The notes under the pieces are model-generated. The model searched no databases. It was not told the origin of the DNA and saw nothing but the letters and a program-made list of their open reading frames with translations. Below, in pieces: positions 30,993-41,288 of a DNA stretch of 64,000 nt. The position numbers were made by a program, and so were the translations under genes. Origin of the DNA: Flavobacterium degerlachei (lineage in GTDB: Bacteria > Bacteroidota > Bacteroidia > Flavobacteriales > Flavobacteriaceae); the NCBI RefSeq assembly GCF_900106645.1, contig NZ_FNMV01000011.1, positions 1 to 64,000 on the forward strand, read 5' to 3'. The first letter of the stretch is position 1. Each line of letters starts with the position of its first letter.

Positions 30993-33035
30993 TTATTTTT
31001 TCATGATTTTTTGGCTGCTTATTGCGTCGTCATTATAAATTCTAACAAAATAAATACCCTTAGTATAGGAACTCAAATCGATTGTTATCGTTTCAGAGTT
31101 TACTTTAATCTCCTGAACTAAAGCACCTAATATATTAAATATCTGAATACTGCTCATGGGCTTAACACTCTGAATCCTCATAATATCAGCAATAGGATTG
31201 GGATAAATTCTAAAGAAAGACGGTGCTGAAAAGGACTTAGCTGAGAGCACATTGCTGGTAGTAGCCACCCAACTTGAAGCTAAATTATTATCCAAAGAGG
31301 TGCTTATTAATTCGAGGTAACTCCCACCTCCATCAGCGGCTGTTGGCCATGGGGCAGAATCAAAGTACTCCACGGTATCTATTATATTTCCATCGGCATC
31401 AGCAAGAACAATCTTTTGAGATTTATTGGATAAATTTCTAACAAACTGACCAAAAGGCACTACTCCGTATTTACTTTGAAAAGTACTGCTATTACTGGCC
31501 AAAAAGATCGTTTCATTTGCTCCAATGGTTGAGTTAGAAGCGAATTGATAGCTCAGTCCTAATTGGCTAAAGTAAACTCCAGACAAATCTAAAGGGACAT
31601 CACCTATATTTTCAAGTGCAATAAATTCTAAATCATCACTCTCAGGGAAACTGCCTGACGTTGCGGGATTATAATTAATTTTTGTAATTACCAAAGGCGG
31701 TAATGAAACCGTAGCACAATCTGCATAAGAGCCTATGTTATTTGATATCCAGGTAGATCTTTCAGCAATAAAGGTTTTAATCCTATCTACATCGGCGGTA
31801 TGATCAGCAAGCGTTTCCCATCGTTTATTCTCGCGAGGTATAGCTTCACTAATATAACTTAAAGTTTTATCTATATAAGCAATCAACAGCTCTTTGTTCA
31901 ACGGCTGGCCAGGCGCGATTACTTCATTCCATCGTTTAGAAAGCTTACATTTAAAATCACTGTTGTCAAATAAATAACTCCAAAACGGCGGTCCAATTCT
32001 ATTCCCGTTATTAAATTGCCATTGATCTACTACACTGTCTGGATCGAAAGTACTTCCAAAACTAAAATTAAAATCCCAAACAGGTCCTGCTCGCAATTTA
32101 CCTCCGCGGTCTTTATGAAAAAAGGTGCTGGACTGATACACGTCGGCATTAGAGCTTAACTCATTCACTAACATAAAATCAATAAAGGAAGGTACATCTA
32201 TAATGGTTCTGTACCCATCAACTAAATCATTGTTGTAGGCTTGGTCTTCCATCCTATTAAACTCCGCTTTGATATACTGGGTTTGTTCTGGTGTCGCATT
32301 TTCAGGCTTAGGTAAATCATGTACAAATTTAGTTTCGTCCATCCAGAAAGCTACTGGATCACCACCGGTCGTTTTATCTGCTTTTGTAATATATCCGCCA
32401 GTAATATTGGGCAATGCATTATCCGTTGCTTCAATCTTTAAAACATTGACCCTCTCTTTATCAGCTTTTATTTTTTCCTGAAAAACATACAAGCCCTTGT
32501 AATCGCCATTGATCACTACTTCACAAAATTCTGTTTTAACGGCATAGTTCCCTAATTGTCTTGACATATAGTAGGCTAAATAATCCCTGACCAAAGAAGG
32601 ATCAAAACCTAATCCATTTAAAATCCAGTCATTCTCACTTGGCATTCCAAAAATACTTACGTTATTATTTGATGTATTATCTGCCTTCAATGTGGTTAAA
32701 CCATATTGCTTTTTTGGAAGTGTTTGAGTGGAAGAACCCCTAATTTCGATACCAATTCTACCACTATAATTTAAAAAACTTGCCGTATTTTGATCTGAAA
32801 GGTAATTTCTAGTGCCATCAGGTCGCTTGATTATTTTCATAGTTGCCAAAATTTTTGGGTCATCCAAAATTTCAAGCGGCGAATTAGTGCCTGGATCATT
32901 ATCTGTAGTAATAATAACGATAGGTAGATTACTATCAGTAAAATTTTGTGCTGTTGCAGAATAGGATGCAATCAATACAACTAACAAATTGAATTTGAAA
33001 ATTGTTTTCAGCAAATCAGTGTAAAGCTTTTCCAT
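30993..33035 (-). CDS. Secreted CotH-kinase/lamin-tail protein with T9SS sorting domain
   Basis: The 680-residue product is multidomain. After a signal peptide (ends about SATAQ), a CotH kinase domain runs from about residue 35 to 440 with IEIRGSSTQTLPKKQYGL, NDWILNGLGFDPSLVRDYLA and AGPVWDFNFSFGS. A lamin-tail domain follows (VITKINYNPATSGSFPESDD, then YFSQLGLSYQF). The end is a type A T9SS sorting domain (FFRIYPNPIADIMRIQ, then SYTKGIYFVRIYN). It should be secreted through the type IX system and cell-surface or released. CotH kinases phosphorylate proteins; the target is unknown. Confidence 0.92.
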   Translation of the reverse strand: MEKLYTDLLKTIFKFNLLVVLIASYSATAQNFTDSNLPIVIITTDNDPGTNSPLEILDDPKILATMKIIKRPDGTRNYLSDQNTASFLNYSGRIGIEIRGSSTQTLPKKQYGLTTLKADNTSNNNVSIFGMPSENDWILNGLGFDPSLVRDYLAYYMSRQLGNYAVKTEFCEVVINGDYKGLYVFQEKIKADKERVNVLKIEATDNALPNITGGYITKADKTTGGDPVAFWMDETKFVHDLPKPENATPEQTQYIKAEFNRMEDQAYNNDLVDGYRTIIDVPSFIDFMLVNELSSNADVYQSSTFFHKDRGGKLRAGPVWDFNFSFGSTFDPDSVVDQWQFNNGNRIGPPFWSYLFDNSDFKCKLSKRWNEVIAPGQPLNKELLIAYIDKTLSYISEAIPRENKRWETLADHTADVDRIKTFIAERSTWISNNIGSYADCATVSLPPLVITKINYNPATSGSFPESDDLEFIALENIGDVPLDLSGVYFSQLGLSYQFASNSTIGANETIFLASNSSTFQSKYGVVPFGQFVRNLSNKSQKIVLADADGNIIDTVEYFDSAPWPTAADGGGSYLELISTSLDNNLASSWVATTSNVLSAKSFSAPSFFRIYPNPIADIMRIQSVKPMSSIQIFNILGALVQEIKVNSETITIDLSSYTKGIYFVRIYNDDAISSQKIMKK

Positions 33036-33405
33036 GATCTGATTTATTATTGAGTTCTATATTAAATTTAAGAAAAAATTAAATACAAATCACTGTTAAT
33101 CAATTATTTAAATTATAATTTTTAATATAAAATAAAAACTACATTTTTGCTTTTTGATTAATTATATCTAATAATATCATTAATATTATTTATTTGGTTC
33201 AAAAAAAAAGTAAAAAAAAACTAGGATGTGGTATCAAAATATTGAAAAACAAAACGTTTTTTTTTCGCTAACTTTGATAAAACACTGTGATTAAGCCATT
33301 AAAAAATCCCCGTTCAAAAGAAATTTATTTTATTTGGTAAAAACTTCTTATACAACAGCACACTTTCATTCATATACAATCAATGTAGAAATAAGAACAC
33401 CGATT
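33036..33405 (+). promoter_or_regulatory. Intergenic region with promoter of the Mg2+ ATPase pseudogene
   Basis: This stretch separates the divergent CotH and mgtA-type genes. On the plus strand TAACTTTG (33269-33276) matches the -7 consensus, with a TTG 24 bases upstream. The transcript would have a leader of about 120 bases before the ATG at 33406. The leader includes an in-frame TTG at 33334 that could start a longer protein but is less likely. No riboswitch was recognised. Confidence 0.4.
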
Positions 33406-35925
33406 ATGCAAGCTTCTGAAACAGATACTTTTTGGCAATATGATAATCAATATTGGCTTGGCAAACTAAATAGCTCTGCCAACGGATTATCACAAATAAA
33501 TGCAAACCAAGCCTATCTTCAAGCAGAACATATTGTAAAAATGAAATCGGTTTTTAGGAAAGATTTTACACTGTTAGTAGGACAATTTAAAAGTCCGTTA
33601 ATGTTATTACTAATTGGAGCAGTCATATTATCTGCTTTTGTAGGAGACACATCCGATGTGTTTATTATCCTTTTCATCGTTATATCTACAAGTTTATTGA
33701 GTTTTTTTCAAGAACGAAATGCCGGTCGAATTGTTGATAAATTACAGTCTATCATCGCTTTGCAATGCACCGTTATCAGAGATGGGAAAGAAACAAATAT
33801 CATAGCATCAAAAGTAGTTGCAGGAGATTTAATCATTCTAAAAGCAGGAGATCTATTGCCTGCAGATTGCCTTATCATTGAGGCTAATGAATTACACGCC
33901 AACGAAGCCAGCCTGACAGGAGAATCCTATCCAGCAGCTAAAGAGGCAGGAATACTAGACGAAAATACCGAATTAACCAAAAGAACAAACTCCTTATGGC
34001 AAGGCACTAGTATAGTAAGTGGAACGGCAAAAGCAATAGTAATCAATACGGGGGCTCACACTATTTTTAGTACTATTACTAAAAACGCAAATGCTACTGT
34101 TGAAACCAAATTTGAAAAAGGAATAAAAGATTTTGGTTTTTTTCTAATGAAAATTACCTTGGTGTTATCACTTTTTATATTGATTATTAATTTATTGTAT
34201 CACAAAAACGTGATGGAGTCCGCATTATTTGCTTTGGCTCTGGCTGTAGGAATGGCTCCAGAACTATTACCCGCCATCACTACAATTGCTATGAGTGCTG
34301 GCGCTAAAAGGATGCTAGCAAAAAAAGTAATTGTAAAAAAACTTACTTCTATTCAAAATTTAGGAGAAGTAAATTTACTATGTACTGACAAAACCGGAAC
34401 TATTACTGAAGGTACTATAAAAGTAATCGCGACTATGGATGGGCTGGGAAGCTGCAGTGAATTTGTAAAAGAAATTGCATTTTGGAATGCTTCTTTTCAA
34501 ACAGGATACTCAAATCCTATGGATGATGCCTTAAAAGAACTAGTAATTGATTCCAAAATCACTGCCGTAAAAACAGGAGAAATTCCTTATGATTTCATCC
34601 GCAAAAGATTGAGTATTTCAATTCACACCCAAAATGATAATTTACTGATTAGTAAAGGAGCTTTTAGCCAAATTATTTCTATCTGTTCATCGGTACGTTT
34701 AAATGATGGCTCGATTGCCAACTTAGAAGTACATAGTGCAGCAATTGAAAAGAATTACGAACAATATGGGATAGATGGATTAAGGGCAATTGGTATCTGT
34801 TATAAAAGCACAAATGGGGGATCAATATCAAAAGAAGATGAAAACACGATGATTTTTGCAGGCTTCATTTTACTTGAAGATCCTATTAAAACTGGTATAG
34901 TAGAAGCCATAGAAAAATAAAAAAAACTACAGGTTAATCTAAAAATAATTTCTGGCGATAATAAAAATGTAGCAAAATCAACGGCTTTAAAAATTGGCAT
35001 TAAAAATCCTTTTATCACCACAGGCCAAGAACTCTATAAAATAAGTCCCGAAGCCTTAAAACAATTAGTAAAAAAAATACACGTTTTTGCCGAAGTAGAA
35101 CCACAACAAAAAGAACGAATTATTCTAGCTTTACGAAAAACATATACCGTCGCTTATATGGGAGATGGAATAAATGATGTTTCGGCAATTAATGCTGCCG
35201 ATGTGGGTATTTCTGTCGAAAACGCAGTTGACGTAGCTCGTGAAGCAGCCGACTTTGTCCTGATGGAAAAAGATTTAAGTGTGATTATAGACGGTATTAA
35301 GGAAGGCCGAAAAACATTTGCTAACACTTTAAAATATATTTTTATCAATACTGGTTCTACTTTTGGAAATATGTTTAGCGTAGCAATCGCATCGCTATTA
35401 TTGCCATTCTTACCTATGTTACCCAAACAAATATTGTTGACCAATTTTATCACTGATTTCCCCTACCTCACAATAGCATCTGATAATGTCGATGCTGAAC
35501 AATTAAAAAAAACCGGCAAATGGAATCTTAAATTCATAAGAAACTACATGATTATCTTTGGGCTTCATAGCTCAATCTTTGATGTAATTACTTTTCTAGT
35601 ACTTTATTATCTTCTAAAAGTAAAAGAATCTGCTTTTCAAACCGCTTGGTTTATTGAATCCATACTGACAGAGTTATTTATCCTGTTTATCATTCGAACC
35701 CATAAAAATTTCTTCAAAAGCAAACCTGGAAAATACCTTTTCATTCTCAGTATTTTAGGCTTACTAATCACTGTCACTTTACCTTATACTCCTCTTGCAG
35801 CTGAAATTGGATTAACTCCTCTCCCATTGCTGAATTTTTCAATAATGTTAATAATCGTAGCAATCTATATCATTACTGCAGATCTATTAAAAGTTTGGTT
35901 TTTTAAAAAATATAAGAGCAGCTAA
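33406..35925 (+). pseudogene. mgtA: Mg2+-transporting P-type ATPase (MgtA type) broken by one in-frame stop
   Basis: The reading frame from ATG 33406 to the stop at 35925 covers a full P-type IIIB ATPase of about 840 codons. It has the TGES actuator loop (residues 171-174), the phosphorylation motif DKTGT (Asp328), GDGIND (about 586-591) and the Mg2+-ATPase C-terminus LLTNFITDFPYLTIASDNVD with five or six spans. Codon 505 (34918-34920) is TAA, yet the frame after it continues intact with KKLQVNLKIISGDN. A single TTA-to-TAA change would explain it. The product is cut in the nucleotide-binding domain, so the gene is probably inactive unless the stop is suppressed or is a sequencing error. Confidence 0.85.
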
Positions 35926-36099
35926 AATATTTTTGTAAGAATAGTTTCTATTTGCTGAAAATTTCATAAAAACAATACGTTAAACAAAGTACAAATTGCA
36001 TCTAAAAGTTAAATAAATTTTAGATTAACAATCATAACTATCTAAAAATCAGTATCTTTATTGTAACAGTTCCCTTATTATTAAATAAAAATTATAGTT

Positions 36100-36735
36100 A
36101 TGTACGACGAGCTTTTTAAAGATAGAATGGAGGCGGGTTTATTACTTTCTGAGAAATTAAAAAAATATCAGGATAGTAATTCGATTGTTCTTGCCATCCC
36201 CAGAGGAGGCGTACCCATTGGCTATGAAGTTGCCAAAAGACTACATCTTCCTTTAGATATTGTACTCTCTAAAAAAATTGGACATCCTTTCAATAAAGAG
36301 TTTGCGATAGGCGCCGTATCATTAGATTCCGCTATAATTGACGAACACCCCGATATCTCAAAAGAATATATTGAACAAGAAATTATCAGGCTTAGAGAAC
36401 TATTGCGAGAAAAATACAAGTTGTATAAAGGCAATCGCGCCCCCATTGCGATTGAAGGCAAAAATGTCATCATTGTCGATGATGGAATTGCAACTGGAAA
36501 CACCCTACTTGTTAGTATTGAGATGTTGAGAAAAAAAAATCCAGCAAAAATCATAGTTGCGGTTCCCGTTCTACCGTATGACACCGTCAAAATATTCGAA
36601 CAGAATACGGATGAATTTATATATCTGATAGCCTCAAAAAGTTTTAGAGGAGTGGGTGGCTTCTATGAGAAGTTTTATCAGGTGGAAGACGATGAAGTGA
36701 TTAGTATGCTGAGCGCTTCCAACGCAATCGAATAA
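36100..36735 (+). CDS. Phosphoribosyltransferase-fold protein
   Basis: The 211-residue product has a type I phosphoribosyltransferase fold. The PRPP-binding motif is VIIVDDGIATGNT (about residues 123-135), preceded by ALxxPRGG-like IVLAIPRGGVPIGYEVAKRL near the N-terminus. The substrate cannot be told from sequence. It is followed 37 bases later by an alpha/beta hydrolase gene in the same direction; these two families are often paired or even fused in bacteria. Confidence 0.88.
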   Translation: MYDELFKDRMEAGLLLSEKLKKYQDSNSIVLAIPRGGVPIGYEVAKRLHLPLDIVLSKKIGHPFNKEFAIGAVSLDSAIIDEHPDISKEYIEQEIIRLRELLREKYKLYKGNRAPIAIEGKNVIIVDDGIATGNTLLVSIEMLRKKNPAKIIVAVPVLPYDTVKIFEQNTDEFIYLIASKSFRGVGGFYEKFYQVEDDEVISMLSASNAIE

Positions 36736-36772
36736 AAATACGACTAAGTATCATTATATAAAACTTTGCAAG

Positions 36773-37408
36773 ATGAAGAAATTTGACATCGATATCCCCT
36801 TGACTTCCGTCATCCTGAAGGGAGATTTAGTAATTCCTAAAAACGCAACAGGGATTGTTGTCTTTTCTCATGGAAGCGGTAGCAGCAGATTCAGTACCAG
36901 AAATAGAATGGTTGCCGAACTTATCCAGAAGCAAAACATTGGAACCTTATTATTCGACCTTCTTACGGAGAAAGAGGATCAGGTTTACGAAAACAGATTC
37001 AACATTGATTTACTTGTCAGCCGATTGATAGAAACCACCGAATGGCTTATCGAATACGATGAAGTTAAGGGATTACCCATTGGATATTTTGGAGCAAGTA
37101 CAGGTGCGGCTTCAGCATTGCGAGCTGCAGCCTATTTTGGTGACACTATAAAAGCGGTGGTATCCCGTGGAGGTAGACCTGATTTAGCTTTAAGTGCTCT
37201 GCATCAAGTAACCGCACCCACTTTACTGCTGGTTGGCGGAATGGATGTCCCTGTAATTGAGATGAACAAAACAGCCTTTGACGAATTACATTGCGAAAAA
37301 GAAATGAAAATTGTACCAGGAGCCACGCATCTTTTTGAGGAGCCAGGAAAGTTATTAGAAGTCGCAGATTTAGCTATTAACTGGTACAAAAGACATTTGG
37401 TCACTTAA
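36773..37408 (+). CDS. Dienelactone-hydrolase-like alpha/beta hydrolase
   Basis: The 211-residue product is a compact alpha/beta hydrolase: VVFSHGSGSSRFSTRNR forms the oxyanion-hole region, IGYFGASTGAASALRAA carries the nucleophile (Ser in GAST), LLLVGGMDVPV supplies the acid and PGATHLFEEPG the histidine. No signal peptide, so it is cytoplasmic. The substrate is unknown. It is probably co-transcribed with the phosphoribosyltransferase gene and ends at a terminator. Confidence 0.88.
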   Translation: MKKFDIDIPLTSVILKGDLVIPKNATGIVVFSHGSGSSRFSTRNRMVAELIQKQNIGTLLFDLLTEKEDQVYENRFNIDLLVSRLIETTEWLIEYDEVKGLPIGYFGASTGAASALRAAAYFGDTIKAVVSRGGRPDLALSALHQVTAPTLLLVGGMDVPVIEMNKTAFDELHCEKEMKIVPGATHLFEEPGKLLEVADLAINWYKRHLVT

Positions 37409-37444
37409 GAGCCAACATACTGATTATACTTTTAAGTAAACCAT

Positions 37445-37468
37445 AAAAATCCAGATCCCTGGATTTTT
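37445..37468 (+). terminator. Terminator after the hydrolase gene
   Basis: A perfect ten-base stem (37445-37454 with 37459-37468) with a four-base loop is followed by a long T run on the plus strand. Confidence 0.85.
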
Positions 37469-37682
37469 TTTTTTGCACTATACCATTTGCTAAATGGCAA
37501 TTGCTATTACCTAGTTATTTCAAATATACCATACCGCAACGAGGACTAATCTAATAGAAACTCCAGAACAACAGATGACTAACTGCATAACAGTATCTTA
37601 TCATTTGAAGAATAAAAGTTACCACTAACACGGATAAATTTAATTATATTTGGATCTACGAATAGTCCAAAATTTATTAAAA

Positions 37683-38366
37683 ATGCCAGATAAAAAATAC
37701 ATCGAAGAACATCCATATATCGCTTACAGCAAACCTATACTGACTGATGAAGAAATGTTAAAACGTTCTAAATCCTTTTATGATTTTATGGACAACCGAC
37801 GCTCTGTTCGGGAATTCTCTGACAAGCAAGTTCCGCGTGAAGTAATCGAAAACTTAATAAAAACAGCTTCCACAGCCCCTTCTGGCGCGCACAAACAACC
37901 CTGGATCTTTTGTGTAGTATCTAATCCCGAAGTCAAAAAACAAATACGCATCGCTGCCGAAGAAGAGGAACTGGAAAGTTACGAATCCCGTATGTCGAGC
38001 GATTGGCTGGAAGATTTAAAACCTTTGGGAACTGATTGGCACAAACCCTTTTTAGAAACTGCTCCTTACCTGATAATCGTTTTCAGGCGCATATATGAAT
38101 TTGGCGCAGACGGAAAAAAGAAAAATAATTATTACGTTCAGGAAAGTGTGGGTCTCGCTTGTGGTTTTTTATTGGCTGCAATACATGATGCGGGTTTAGT
38201 TTCACTAACACATACTCCAAGTCCAATGAATTTTATAAGCAAAATCTTAAATCGTCCTGAAAACGAAAAGCCTTTTCTTTTGATTCCCGTGGGTTATCCT
38301 GCAGATGAATGTTGGGTTCCCGATATTCAACGAAAAGAACTGGAAGACATTTGCGTTTTTTATTAA
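37683..38366 (+). CDS. Nitroreductase-family FMN oxidoreductase
   Basis: From the ATG at 37683 the product has 227 residues. The FMN-binding signature NRRSVREFSDKQVP is near residue 35, TAPSGAHKQPWIFCVVS follows, and the C-terminal half has SVGLACGFLLAAIHDAGL and LLIPVGYPADECWVP. This matches the BluB/nitroreductase superfamily, in the group resembling iodotyrosine deiodinase. An alternative start at a TTG 33 bases upstream is less likely. The substrate is unknown. Confidence 0.9.
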   Translation: MPDKKYIEEHPYIAYSKPILTDEEMLKRSKSFYDFMDNRRSVREFSDKQVPREVIENLIKTASTAPSGAHKQPWIFCVVSNPEVKKQIRIAAEEEELESYESRMSSDWLEDLKPLGTDWHKPFLETAPYLIIVFRRIYEFGADGKKKNNYYVQESVGLACGFLLAAIHDAGLVSLTHTPSPMNFISKILNRPENEKPFLLIPVGYPADECWVPDIQRKELEDICVFY

Positions 38367-38458
38367 ATAACTTTGACCTAATTAAGAGAACATTCGAATA
38401 AAACATTTAAGAAGAACATTCTACTTTAAGAAATTACAAACAAAAAAGAATTAAATAT

Positions 38459-39319
38459 ATGGCTTCAGGATTTTTTGCCCTTTTAGATGATATTGCAGTA
38501 CTTATGGACGATGTTGCTGTTATGAGTAAAATTGCCACAAAAAAAACAGCGGGAATATTAGGGGATGATTTAGCGGTTAATGCCGAGAAAGCTTCTGGCT
38601 TTGTTTCTTCAAGAGAAATTCCAGTATTGTGGGCAATTACTAAAGGCTCATTATTAAATAAATTAATTATTCTTCCATTAGCTTTTCTATTGAGCGCTTT
38701 TGTGCCTTGGATAATTACTGTAATATTAGTGCTAGGAGCTATTTATCTAGCCTATGAAGGTGCAGAAAAAATATACGAATACTTTGTGCCTCATCATCAT
38801 ACAGAAAGTAAAATTGACTCTAAACCTCTAACGGAAGAGGAGATTTTACTTCTTGAAAACGGCAAAATAAAATCAGCTATTGTAACTGACTTCATATTAT
38901 CTATTGAAATCGTAATCATTGCGTTAGGAACCGTTTTAGGCCAACCTATACTAAACCAGATAATTGTAGTCACTTTTATTGCAATTCTAGCAACCGTAGG
39001 TGTTTACGGAATTGTTGCACTGATAGTACGAATGGACGATTTCGGACTAGCTTTAAAAACAAGAAAAAACACCATTGCGCAATTTACAGGAGGCATACTA
39101 ATTAAAGCTTTACCACAAGTCATCAAAACATTAGCTTTTGTAGGCACAATAGCATTATTATTAGTAGCTGGTGGAATATTTGCACATGATATTGAACCAT
39201 TACATCATTTTTTAAATGGTTTCCCTGATATTATAAAAGAGTTCATACTCGGCTTAATTGGCGGTATTATCGCTTTGGGCATCGTTTTACTTTTTAAAAA
39301 AATCTTTAAAAAGAAATAA
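38459..39319 (+). CDS. DUF808 membrane protein (YedI-like)
   Basis: The 286-residue product begins with ASGFFALLDDIAVLMDDVAV and contains KKTAGILGDDLAVNAEKASGF, the hallmark of DUF808 (YedI). About six hydrophobic spans follow, including PLAFLLSAFVPWIITVIL and FILGLIGGIIALGIVLLF, with a basic KKIFKKK end. It is an inner-membrane protein of unknown function. The GNAT gene starts ten bases after its stop, suggesting shared transcription. Confidence 0.92.
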   Translation: MASGFFALLDDIAVLMDDVAVMSKIATKKTAGILGDDLAVNAEKASGFVSSREIPVLWAITKGSLLNKLIILPLAFLLSAFVPWIITVILVLGAIYLAYEGAEKIYEYFVPHHHTESKIDSKPLTEEEILLLENGKIKSAIVTDFILSIEIVIIALGTVLGQPILNQIIVVTFIAILATVGVYGIVALIVRMDDFGLALKTRKNTIAQFTGGILIKALPQVIKTLAFVGTIALLLVAGGIFAHDIEPLHHFLNGFPDIIKEFILGLIGGIIALGIVLLFKKIFKKK

Positions 39320-39329
39320 ATAGAGCACA

Positions 39330-39770
39330 ATGATTTCGATACAATTGATAGACAGCAAAAATGATTTATACCAATTAGAAAGGGAACTTCGAAACAAAAT
39401 TTTATTGCGTCCCATAGGTATTCCAGATCATGCTTGGGAAATGCACGATGAAAAATCTTGGCACTTTGTTGCCGTTGAAAACGATGATGTAATTGGTTGT
39501 GTGGTTTTGGCTCCTTTGGACCAAGAACAAACAAAAACCCAACTCATGCAAATGGCAGTCGAAACCAATCAGCAGGGAAAAGGAATTGGTAAATTGTTAG
39601 TGAATGAATTACTGGCTTTTTCTAAATCCAAAGGGATTAAAGAAGTCGTTTGTCATTCTAGAGACAATGCAGTTCCTTTTTACTTAAACTTAGGATTCGA
39701 AATATACGATGCCCCTTTTGTAGAAGTTGGCATCAAACACTATCACATGAGAATTAATTTAGATAATTAA
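39330..39770 (+). CDS. GNAT-family N-acetyltransferase
   Basis: The 146-residue product shows the GNAT fold. DVIGCVVLAPLDQEQTKTQL forms the central strands, LMQMAVETNQQGKGIGKLLVN holds the acetyl-CoA pyrophosphate loop (QQGKGIG), and VVCHSRDNAVPFYLNLGFE completes motif B. The acceptor is unknown. The SRPBCC gene follows ten bases later in the same direction. Confidence 0.9.
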   Translation: MISIQLIDSKNDLYQLERELRNKILLRPIGIPDHAWEMHDEKSWHFVAVENDDVIGCVVLAPLDQEQTKTQLMQMAVETNQQGKGIGKLLVNELLAFSKSKGIKEVVCHSRDNAVPFYLNLGFEIYDAPFVEVGIKHYHMRINLDN

Positions 39771-39779
39771 AAAAACATA

Positions 39780-40253
39780 ATGAATATAGACAACACTTCA
39801 TACGCCGAAGCAGCCATGCTAATTAGAAAACCAATCTCTGAAGTATTTGAAGCCTTTATCAATCCAGAAATCACGACCAAGTTCTGGTTTACAAAAGCAT
39901 CTGAAAAATTGCAGGAAGGCAAGTCCATTGATTGGGTTTGGGAAATGTACGGCAATCATACTGTAACTGTCAAAGTACTTTCTATTAAAGCAAACGAAGC
40001 CATTGTAATCCAATGGGGAGACGATGAAAAAGCAATAGCCGAATGGGAATTTAATGATTTAGGCGATTCTAAAACCTTTGTTACTATAACTTATAATGGA
40101 ATTCAAGGTAAACAAGACGAAATGTGTGCTCAGATTAGAGATGTTACTGAAGGTTTTACCCTCGTTCTCGCCGGACTAAAAGCCTACTTAGAACACAATA
40201 TTCAACTGAATTTAGTAGCTGATCGCTTTCCTGTAGAATTAACCGAGGACTAA
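39780..40253 (+). CDS. SRPBCC/AHSA1-domain protein
   Basis: The 157-residue product has the START-like AHSA1 layout: EAAMLIRKPISEVFEAFINP at the N-terminus, TKFWFTKASEKLQEGK, WVWEMYGNHTVTVKVL and a C-terminal helix with EGFTLVLAGLKAYLEHNI. It probably binds a hydrophobic ligand or aids protein folding; no more can be said. It ends a small operon with the DUF808 and GNAT genes. Confidence 0.87.
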   Translation: MNIDNTSYAEAAMLIRKPISEVFEAFINPEITTKFWFTKASEKLQEGKSIDWVWEMYGNHTVTVKVLSIKANEAIVIQWGDDEKAIAEWEFNDLGDSKTFVTITYNGIQGKQDEMCAQIRDVTEGFTLVLAGLKAYLEHNIQLNLVADRFPVELTED

Positions 40254-40356
40254 ATTTGACATACAAAATAGTGATTAGAGTAAAAAAAACAACTAATATC
40301 TTATTAGATTGAAGCAATACCTTTTTTCCTTAAATTAGTTGAAATAAATAACCGCT

Positions 40357-41250
40357 ATGAAAAAACTAACCAAAGAAGATATCAGTCAGGAAGTCTTTGA
40401 CCTATACGATGACTACGCGCATAATAAAATAGAAAGAAGGCAATTCATTGAAAAACTATCATTATTTGCCGTAGGAACGCTTACACTTCCGTCGCTGCTG
40501 AGTTTTATGACACCTAATTACTTAGACTCCATCTTGATAAAACCCGGGGACCCGAGGCTAAAATCAGAATTCATTACCTACGATTCCCCTAAAGGCGGTG
40601 GAAAAATCAAAGCGCTTTTATCACAACCTGCCGAAACTAAGAAGAAATTACCCGGAATCATTGTGGTACATGAAAATCGTGGCCTGAATCCATACATTGA
40701 AGATGTAGGACGAAGAGCCGCTATAGAAGGATTTATTACTTTGGCACCCGATGCTTTATCTCCACTAGGCGGTTATCCCGGAAATGACGATGCAGGAAGA
40801 GAATTACAAAAAAAACGTAGCCGTGAAGAAATGCTCGAAGACTTCATAGCAGCTTACGAATACCTAAAATCTCATAAAGATTGTAATGGACATATTGGTG
40901 TGGTAGGATTTTGTTTTGGAGGTTGGATTGCTAATATGATGGCGGTCAAAATCCCAGATTTATGCGCTGCAGTTCCGTATTACGGAGGACAACCTACTAC
41001 CGAAGAAGCCGAAAAAATAAAAACCCCTATCCTAGCGCAGTACGCCAGTCTAGACAGCCGAGTAAATGAAGGTTGGCCCACTTATGAAGCAATTCTTAAA
41101 AAGAACAAAGTTGAACACACCGCTTATTTCTATGAAGGCGTTAATCATGGTTTTCACAACAATACCACGCCCCGATATGATGACAAAGCCGCCACTTTAT
41201 CTTGGACACGTACAATTGATTTTTTCAAAGAAAAATTGAAAAAGATATAG
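40357..41250 (+). CDS. Dienelactone-hydrolase-family protein with probable Tat signal
   Basis: The 297-residue product has an N-terminal segment ERRQFIEKLSLFAVGTLTLP with twin arginines and a hydrophobic core, consistent with a Tat signal. The hydrolase domain then shows IIVVHENRGLNPYIEDVGRR, VGFCFGGWIANM with a cysteine nucleophile as in dienelactone hydrolases, and YEGVNHGFHNNTTPRYDD with the catalytic histidine. Export by Tat is inferred; the substrate is unknown. A terminator follows. Confidence 0.9.
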   Translation: MKKLTKEDISQEVFDLYDDYAHNKIERRQFIEKLSLFAVGTLTLPSLLSFMTPNYLDSILIKPGDPRLKSEFITYDSPKGGGKIKALLSQPAETKKKLPGIIVVHENRGLNPYIEDVGRRAAIEGFITLAPDALSPLGGYPGNDDAGRELQKKRSREEMLEDFIAAYEYLKSHKDCNGHIGVVGFCFGGWIANMMAVKIPDLCAAVPYYGGQPTTEEAEKIKTPILAQYASLDSRVNEGWPTYEAILKKNKVEHTAYFYEGVNHGFHNNTTPRYDDKAATLSWTRTIDFFKEKLKKI

Positions 41251-41260
41251 CTGTAGTTTA

Positions 41261-41288
41261 AAAAAAGTCCTCTGATTGGGACTTTTTT
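41261..41288 (+). terminator. Terminator after the dienelactone-hydrolase gene
   Basis: A ten-base stem (41261-41270 with 41279-41288) closes an eight-base loop, flanked by A and T runs. Confidence 0.8.

Noticed and set aside
34800..35157. Frameshift in the Mg2+ ATPase gene
   Set aside because: The frame before and after the stop codon is the same (both in phase with 33406), so a single nonsense codon and not a frameshift explains the break.
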